Notes under the pieces: model-generated
The model's input: the letters and a program-made list of their open reading frames with translations, nothing else
Databases searched by the model: none
What the model was told of the DNA's origin: nothing
DNA from: Aureobasidium sp. EXF-3400
Taxonomy: Eukaryota > Ascomycota > Dothideomycetes > Dothideales > Saccotheciaceae
Direction: 5' to 3'
Length of the DNA: 64,000 nt
Assembly (NCBI GenBank): GCA_024195585.1
Contig: SWBL01000003.1
Coordinates: 186,001 to 250,000 of the forward strand
In this document: positions 56,982 to 64,000 of the stretch, piece by piece
Layout of the letters: each line of letters begins with the position of its first letter
Numbering within the stretch: position 1 is the first letter of the stretch
Position numbers and translations under genes: made by a program

Positions 56982-58723
56982 TTACTGACGGCCAAGACCG
57001 TACTTTTGAATGGTGCCTTGGATGGCATCCCATTTTAGTTCTTGAAGAGTGACACCTTCTTCTTCGCCCTGTTGGATGACGACGGTAGGCGCACCGCTAC
57101 CGCCGCCGGGGTTCTTGACCATGCCACCAAAGACTTGACGGGCTACGTGACGCAGCTCGGGGATCGAGACCTTGTCAATGCGAGCAATCATGTCTTGGAC
57201 AGGGACCTTGCGTCCGTGAATTTGGACTTGACGACCCAGATCCTCGAGCTCGACCATGCGGCTCTCGAGGTTCATGAGCAGACTGCTCTTAAGCTGGTTC
57301 TTGGCACGCTTGACTTCTCCTTCAGTCAAACGACCGATACCAGTCTCCTTGCCCAGGTTGGCGAATTGCAAGCACATGACTTGAAGCATGTGGTTGACGT
57401 AGGGAGTGGCGCATGCAGCACTGATACCAAAGAGACCGCTGTCGGCGTAGGCATGGTTGAAGGCGACACAGTTTTCGACCCATCCGTGCTGGTTCAATAC
57501 ATTGGTATACAGACGACTGTACATGCCCTTGCCAGGGCCACCGGCAGAGAAGGAACCACCACCTCCTAGGAGGGTCTGAAGAGTTGCGAGAGCATAGATG
57601 GAGTCGGAGTTGATGGGAAGAGATTCAAAGGCAAGGTGGACATACGATAGGCGAGGAAGCGCAGGGTTGGGAGGAATGGGAAGGTTCGGTAATGTGAGGA
57701 AGCCACCAGTATAGCGGGCGGGCAAGGAGGTGTCGATGGGCACATCGAGGGGGTGAGGGATGATTTGCGAAGGGTCGAGTGGTGAGACAGTGGCAGACTG
57801 CGAGGCCGAGGTGGAGAGGTTCTTGAAGAAGGGAATCTTTGAGCTGAGGGTCGACTTTTGCTGTGGTTGCGGCGACTTTTGAGAAGTTGAGTCTGACGTA
57901 GTGAGGGTCTCAGCTTTCATATCACCGAAATGTTGCTCGGCCAGGTCAATAGCTTGTTTGTGCTCAACACCGGCAAAGGCGACGACAAGTCTCTCGGGAC
58001 GGAAGAAGGCGCGGCGGTAGGCATTAACGGTGCGCTTGTCAATGCTCCCCAGGCGATCGGCGGGACATAGCAAAGGGTTTCCGAGAGTGTTGTCTTTGTA
58101 GGCAGCCATGTGTAGCAACTCGGGCAGGATGAGGTCGGGCTTGCTCCAGATCTCACCAATTTCGTACTCTGCCGTCTCGATCTGGCGTGCGACCTCTTCA
58201 TCGGTAATTGAGGGATAGCGAATGGTTTCAGCCAGGAGAGCAGTAGCTGTGGGGACAGCGCTGTTGAAAGTGGCGGCCTGATACATGAGGGACTCGCGAG
58301 ACGAGGCGCATTGGATGTTGCCACCTAGGGACTCGATCTCCTCAAGCATACTGTCGGAGCTCCGCCGTGATGAAGACTTGAAGGCCAGTCGGTCGATGAT
58401 GTGTGAGACGCCGCGAAGAGCATCGTTTTCGTATCGCGAACCGGCATCGATGTAGACGCCAATACCCGAGAAGGCACCAGGTACAGCTTCGCTGGCGACT
58501 CGGACGCCATTGGAAAGGGTCGTGACTTGGTCGAGGTCGGTAGGATTCTGAAGAAGATGGGCGTTACTAAAACCGGCGGTTGGAATGCGATGCGCTCAAG
58601 GCGGACAGGACTTTAGCAGCCTACCTTTGTGCTTTGGTCTATCGAGGCGAAGGTGCGGCGCGAGACATGGCGAGACAGGAGGCGGCTGGCGGAGCGCGGT
58701 ATGCCTGTGGGTAGTCGTAACAT
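56982..58723 (-). CDS. MAS2: Mitochondrial processing peptidase alpha subunit
   Basis: Exons 58723..58625 and 58547..56982 (77-bp intron) give 554 residues. The N-terminus is a clear mitochondrial presequence: MLRLPTGIPRSASRLLSRHV and more Arg/Ser, no acids. M16-family order follows: LSNGVRVASEAVPGAFSGIG; DAGSRYENDALRGVSHIID with a degenerate HxxDR in place of the zinc motif HxxEH, as expected for the alpha subunit; and the glycine-rich loop GGGGSFSAGGPGKGMYSRLY, which guides presequences into the beta subunit. It acts in the matrix, cleaving import signals with the beta subunit. A Ser/Pro/Gln-rich insert at about 290-330 is variable in fungi. It diverges from the Dma1-like gene over 712 bp. 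Confidence 0.95.
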
Positions 58724-59435
58724 GGTTTATTGGGTTTATAAGATGGAATTAGAGAAGGCTTTCTAGAAGCATGCATAGGCTGGCGGCCTATTCTGTCATG
58801 GCCGGCATTGTGTTTGCCAAATGTGCAAACCCTGAGCTCACTCGGCTCTCCCGCTCCCGGCGTCGGACAGCGACGGCTCGAGGGACGCCTCTTCGGATGC
58901 TTTTACAGCCCTGGAGGTCTGGATGCCACATGTGATGCCTCGCGCCTACGAGTTCAAGTCTTATAATGCTGGCTGCTACTGAGACTCAACACACTTGGTC
59001 GTTGTAGACATGAAGCCATGCAAGCACTGCCGAGCCGGCATCGCGAGTCAGTATTCGCTAAAAGGCGGTTTCTTGGTAACTGTATGTTAAGAGGGACCAC
59101 AACGCACCATCGAAAGCGTTGTTGCATTGACTGTATGCGACATGCTTGACCATGCGAGTCCGGCCTGCGGCACATACACACAAGACTCCTTTTCCTCTGT
59201 CTCTTGCCCTACTTCTCCTTCCACTTCCCATAATCTTCGTCGCCGTCTTCGTTGTCTCCCTAAGCATCATCCCCCGCACACAAAGTGTCGATTACCGTTT
59301 TCCGGAACATCCTACACCTGACAAGCGTGATCGCCGAGGGCAGTGACATAATACGTCTAGACGCCTCTTTTTGACTGTGATATCCAAACCCGCCCGCTCG
59401 GCTTTCTCTCACCTCTTGTCTCAGTCGAATCACCC
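58724..59435. promoter_or_regulatory. Shared divergent promoter region, MPP-alpha / Dma1-like
   Basis: 712 bp between starts 58723 (minus) and 59436 (plus), with pyrimidine-rich tracts near 59170-59250 ahead of the Dma1 ATG. No accepted coding sequence. Confidence 0.5.
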
Positions 59436-61264
59436 ATGTTTGGCAATTATACATCCCCGGCTGCAGCGTCGCTGTCGACCGTTTCTTCGGCTGCCAACTC
59501 GCCCGCTTCTCCAACTCGTCCCTCCCGTCTCCGCCGTCTTTCCTACCTCAGAAGTTACACCCACAACCACCTTCACTCCTCTTCCAACAATACTCCACCA
59601 ACAAATCAATCAAACACTGCCTCGCCTGCAACACCCTCTACTCGGCCTACCACTCTCACTCGAAGTACCACATCTCCCATCCCCACCACACGCGACACGC
59701 CGCCGAGCCCCCCACTTCGGAGCGACACCACCGCCAACGGCTGGGTCCCTACTGTCGCCGGTCAGAGTGCCTTGTCCAGACTCGCTACTGAACCTATATC
59801 TACTCACGCTGGGTCGCCCACTCCAAACATGACCCGTACAAGAGCTGCCACCGTCGGCCAAGATGCCCCTCCTGCCCCTCCTGCCGACGACACTTCCACG
59901 ACCCGCGGCACTTCATCCGCCGAGAGCGTCGCTGTCGACTCCGTTGCTGCCCCGCCCGTCCAAACCGCAGCGACCGACAAGAAGGAAGCCCCGACCATTC
60001 GCTTTATTCCCCACCACGAGCCCCGCGCTTCGAGGCCCTCCCTCACCTTTCCTATCGTCACCCGCACAATCGCCGCTGCAGGTCAGCGAGTCAAGATTGG
60101 CAGATACTCCGAAAGAGATCAAGCTGCCGATTCGCAAGCGAGTGCAAAGACAGCAGCTCCTGTCGGTTTCAAGAGCAAGGTTGTCAGTCGCAGGCATTGC
60201 GAGCTCTGGTGCGACAATGGCCAATGGTTCATCAAAGACGTTAAGAGCAGTTCCGGCACCTTTTTGAACCATGTGCGTCTGAGTAGTCCGGGAATGGAAA
60301 GTCGTGCGTTCCCCCTCAACGACGGTGATATCGTCCAGTTGGGTATCGATTTCAAGGGTGGAGAAGAGGTCATCTTCCGTTGTGTCAAGATTCGCATAGA
60401 GTGCAACAGAGGCTGGCAGAAGAGTTTGAATCAGTTCAAGTAAGTCTTGAGATTTTAGAAAGATCGTAATGGTGCAAGATCGCTAATCAGCACAGCACTG
60501 CAACGCACAAGAATATCCTCAAACAAGCAAAGGTCAACAACCGCAAAGACAGCGACGCTCAATCAACCCACAGCTCCGAGTGTTCGATATGCCTGAATCC
60601 TGTCGCTCCATGCCAGGCTCTCTTCGTTGCGCCATGCTCACATGTCTGGCATTACAAGTGTGTTCGTACTCTCATCTATCCCAGCTGGCCTAGCTTCCAA
60701 TGCCCCAACTGTCGTGCGTATGCCGATCTGGAAGCCGATGTGGAGCCTCCGGAGGAAGAAGAATTCGAGAGTGACGATGTTGAAGACGCAATCCAAGCTT
60801 CGACAAGCACCCAGCCAAAATCTCCCGAGCCAGAACCGCTTCCTGCTATAGAAACTGGTGGTCTCGAGGATGAAGACTTGACAGCCATGATGCACAGTGT
60901 GTCTATGGGATCATCCTCGCCATCACACAACCCCTCGGGCACAGACTCGGGCTCGGAAAATGAGGCCAGACTTTCCCGAGGCTCAATCTCACAGCCTGTA
61001 CCCATCATAGCTTCGACCAATGCACCGACAAATAGGAATTTGCCCGACTCCATCATGGCACGGTCAGCCACGCCCACCTCTTCGACACCCTTTGCTCTGG
61101 CAGCCGGCGTGGTACCCATGGGTGATGGACAAAACACACCCATGAATGACGCTGGTCCGTTCCTCTTCGATAACAACCCAAGACGTGCTGCTGCACAACG
61201 CAATGTTGCAGATATGGCTCGAGAGCCTGTTCATGAACAACCGGAGGAGCATGCTGCATCATAA
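59436..61264 (+). CDS. dma1: FHA-RING E3 ubiquitin ligase, Dma1/Chf type
   Basis: Exons 59436-60439 and 60496-61264 (56-bp intron) give 590 residues. A Pro/Ser/Thr-rich N-terminus of about 185 residues is followed by an FHA domain (about 190-330): VKIGRYSER, KVVSRRHCELWC with the SxxH phosphothreonine-reading motif, and KDVKSSSGTFLNHVRLS. The intron sits in LNQFN. The RING (about 365-412) is C3H2C3: CSICLN, CSHVWHYKC, CPNC. An acidic, Ser-rich tail follows. In yeasts, Dma proteins ubiquitinate septin/SIN regulators in the spindle checkpoint and septation; this is the likely role. Full-length, with both domains intact. Confidence 0.93.
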
Positions 61265-61794
61265 ACCTCACTCCTCCTTTCTTTTGACCATACGTTTTCT
61301 ATCTATCATGATACCGTTCTAGCGAGCTGTTGTGCTTGACAGAGAGAAGAGACTGCCCTTAGACTGCATCTCCGTTTTGCTATCTTCTCTTATTTCTAAT
61401 CATCGTTCACTTGTAGTCAATGTTTGTTATATTCTACTCTTCAAAATTAACATCTTCTTACAAATGTACTGCTCCTTGCTGTCAGCAACAAAGACTCGCG
61501 TCCCACAGACCTTCCCTTTCTAGCCATCTTCGAGTTGATTCTTAGCTTTGGCAATGACTTTTTAGAACGGCAATTCGAGAGCTAGAAGCCTGCCTGCCTC
61601 TAATACTGTACCGATAACAATCGTCCCCTCTCTTATAAGCGGTGGATACATATACTTTTCGAACACTGGTGCTAGAGAAGCCGGAACGAACATGTTTTTG
61701 ACCAAAGGATGATGCTAGTGCATGCTCTCGTGTCTATATAGCTGGCTATATCTAGAGCATCAATTGATGTAGTGGCCCACTTTCAGCTCTCGAC
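61265..61794. other. Intergenic, convergent 3' regions
   Basis: 530 bp between the Dma1-like stop and the second monooxygenase stop. Slightly AT-richer, with no gene seen. Confidence 0.45.
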
Positions 61795-63075
<1,281 letters not shown>

Positions 63076-63453
63076 CTTGAGTTTCTGTTATCTGGCTTGA
63101 ACAATGTACAGTCTTGAAGATCACATCTTGTATGCTTTGTGGATGGTGTTGTCAAATAGACCCCTCAGGAAGGCGCGCACCATGCCTCGGCTTGTTTCGG
63201 CCCGGGTTTCATGCATGTGAAAGACGCTCAGTCAACATCCTCGTGCCCTATTATGCTTGGCATTGTTTTGAATGTCTACGAGAGTAGAGTGATAACCGAC
63301 TCGCTCCTCCAAACAAGACTCCCCCAGACCCTAGGACTAAGAGTGAAGTTGGCCGACCACATGATAAAAATAGAAACAAGAAAGAAGAAACAGGAGAAGA
63401 AAAGGCCAACAAAAGCAAGCGAACACCCTCGTGTCTAACCACAATGTCACTCA
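63076..63453. other. Intergenic, monooxygenase 2 promoter and downstream gene 3' end
   Basis: 378 bp. Purine-rich (AAGAAA-type) around 63370-63415. No gene accepted. Confidence 0.45.
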
Positions 63454-64000
63454 TCACAGATCACCAATTGTTGCATCCACGCTGCCCGAAGTGGTCCCTA
63501 GGTCCATAGCACTGCTTGCTTTTCCCTTTTGAGCAACGACGTGGGCTCCAACAGGTCCTGACCATCGTTTCAACACTTCCACATCTTTGCCGTGAAGATG
63601 GACACTTCCTGTCATCGTTACAGCCTCAATCTTTCCTTCCCACTGCTGAGGATACTTGATATGCACACTTCCAGACTTGGTCTTATGAACACTTCTGAGA
63701 TGCCCAATGACGCTTTGTGAGTCTTCGTAGGGCGGCAGTAGATTGACACCGATCCTTCCTCCAGTAGATTCGGTTCGAAGCCAACTTCCAGTACTGTGTG
63801 CCGTATAAGGAAGAACGGTGACATCGATGGAACCACTGACTGTAAGAATATCAGTGTTGAGGCCATGGATGTAGTCTCCTCTGACAGATCCGCTCTTGGT
63901 CTCAATCTTGGTGTGGTACAATCGCGATGGGATCTCTGCAATCGCAGCAGATACGGGAAAGACGGCCTTGATGCTTCCCGATACAGTTTCTGCCACAAAA
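63454..64000 (-). CDS. Beta-repeat (DUF4097-like) protein, 5' part beyond window
   Basis: The frame is open from base 64000 to a stop at 63454, so the start lies outside. Seen: at least four spaced copies of a short pattern of the type (T/V)xSGS(I/V)xxx (ETVSGSIKAV, ETKSGSVRGD, LTVSGSIDVT, KTKSGSVHIK, VTMTGSVHLH, GTTSGSVDAT). Such a ladder is typical of a right-handed beta-helix or stacked strand protein, as in DUF4097/adhesin-like domains. Many fungal proteins of this type are membrane-anchored or cytosolic with unknown function. The N-terminus, where a signal or membrane segment would lie, is not visible, so location cannot be judged. Confidence 0.75.
   Translation of the reverse strand, partial: FVAETVSGSIKAVFPVSAAIAEIPSRLYHTKIETKSGSVRGDYIHGLNTDILTVSGSIDVTVLPYTAHSTGSWLRTESTGGRIGVNLLPPYEDSQSVIGHLRSVHKTKSGSVHIKYPQQWEGKIEAVTMTGSVHLHGKDVEVLKRWSGPVGAHVVAQKGKASSAMDLGTTSGSVDATIGDL

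Noticed and set aside
57042..57569. 175-codon plus-strand ORF
   Set aside because: Antisense shadow of the MPP-alpha gene, composition-driven.
60676..61203. 175-codon minus-strand ORF
   Set aside because: Antisense shadow of the Dma1-like gene (RING and tail region).

Overview
The window is nuclear DNA from a filamentous ascomycete (Pezizomycotina). Genes are spliced by short introns (mostly 48-80 bp, GT..AG, often with a CTAAC/CTGAC-like branch site). The set includes a Zn2Cys6 factor, a grrA-type F-box protein, a Dma-type FHA-RING ligase and a fungal HPPK-DHPS. A TA-rich, CpA-poor transposon relic looks like the product of repeat-induced point mutation (RIP). A dothideomycete is likely, but this rests on general impression, not on a marker I can prove.

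Layout. 1-1563: 3' truncated GT2 glycosyltransferase. 1564-8556: gene-poor, with a 2.7 kb dead TIR transposon (3517-6215) and one small secreted-protein candidate beside it. 8557-9212: short Zn2Cys6 regulator. 10577-21259: dense block with nitronate monooxygenase 1, folate enzyme HPPK-DHPS, EFM4-type lysine methyltransferase, Ark1/Prk1-type actin-regulating kinase and GRR1/grrA F-box-LRR protein. 21260-25830: about 4.5 kb without a supported gene, containing a diverged copy of the leader of the BTB gene that follows (25831-26808). 28292-33886: conserved unknown protein, GPI mannosyltransferase 2 and a butanediol-dehydrogenase-like enzyme. 34738-43261: more accessory in character, with a divergent kinase or pseudokinase, a 7-TM protein and an unknown coiled-coil protein. 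43262-45155: non-coding, with degenerate ~130 bp repeats. 45156-55170: MFS transporter, Mediator subunit 14, a doubtful or broken gene, an Ada-type zinc/AraC-HTH protein and a second MFS transporter with a repeat-bearing promoter. 55454-64000: OB-fold protein, mitochondrial processing peptidase alpha, Dma1-like FHA-RING ligase, nitronate monooxygenase 2 and a 5'-truncated beta-repeat protein.

How genes relate. This is ordinary fungal chromosome, not a biosynthetic cluster. Several pairs share short divergent promoters (NMO1/FOL1, EFM4/ARK1, MPPalpha/DMA1, unknown/GPI18) or end almost tail to tail (FOL1/EFM4 17 bp apart, GPI18/dehydrogenase 50 bp apart). Two nitronate monooxygenases about 50 kb apart both end in Ser-Lys-Leu, which predicts peroxisomal nitronate detoxification. 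Two ubiquitin-ligase components (grrA, dma1) are present but not adjacent.

I found no clear undescribed system. The best leads are the RIP-degraded transposon, a duplicated leader with protein-like conservation upstream of the BTB gene, the kinase with Arg in place of the beta-3 Lys, a TTGGTCA array with 29-31 bp spacing before the second MFS gene, and an ORF chain at 51.2-51.9 kb that is either intron-containing or broken. Exon limits were derived by hand from splice consensus and reading frame.
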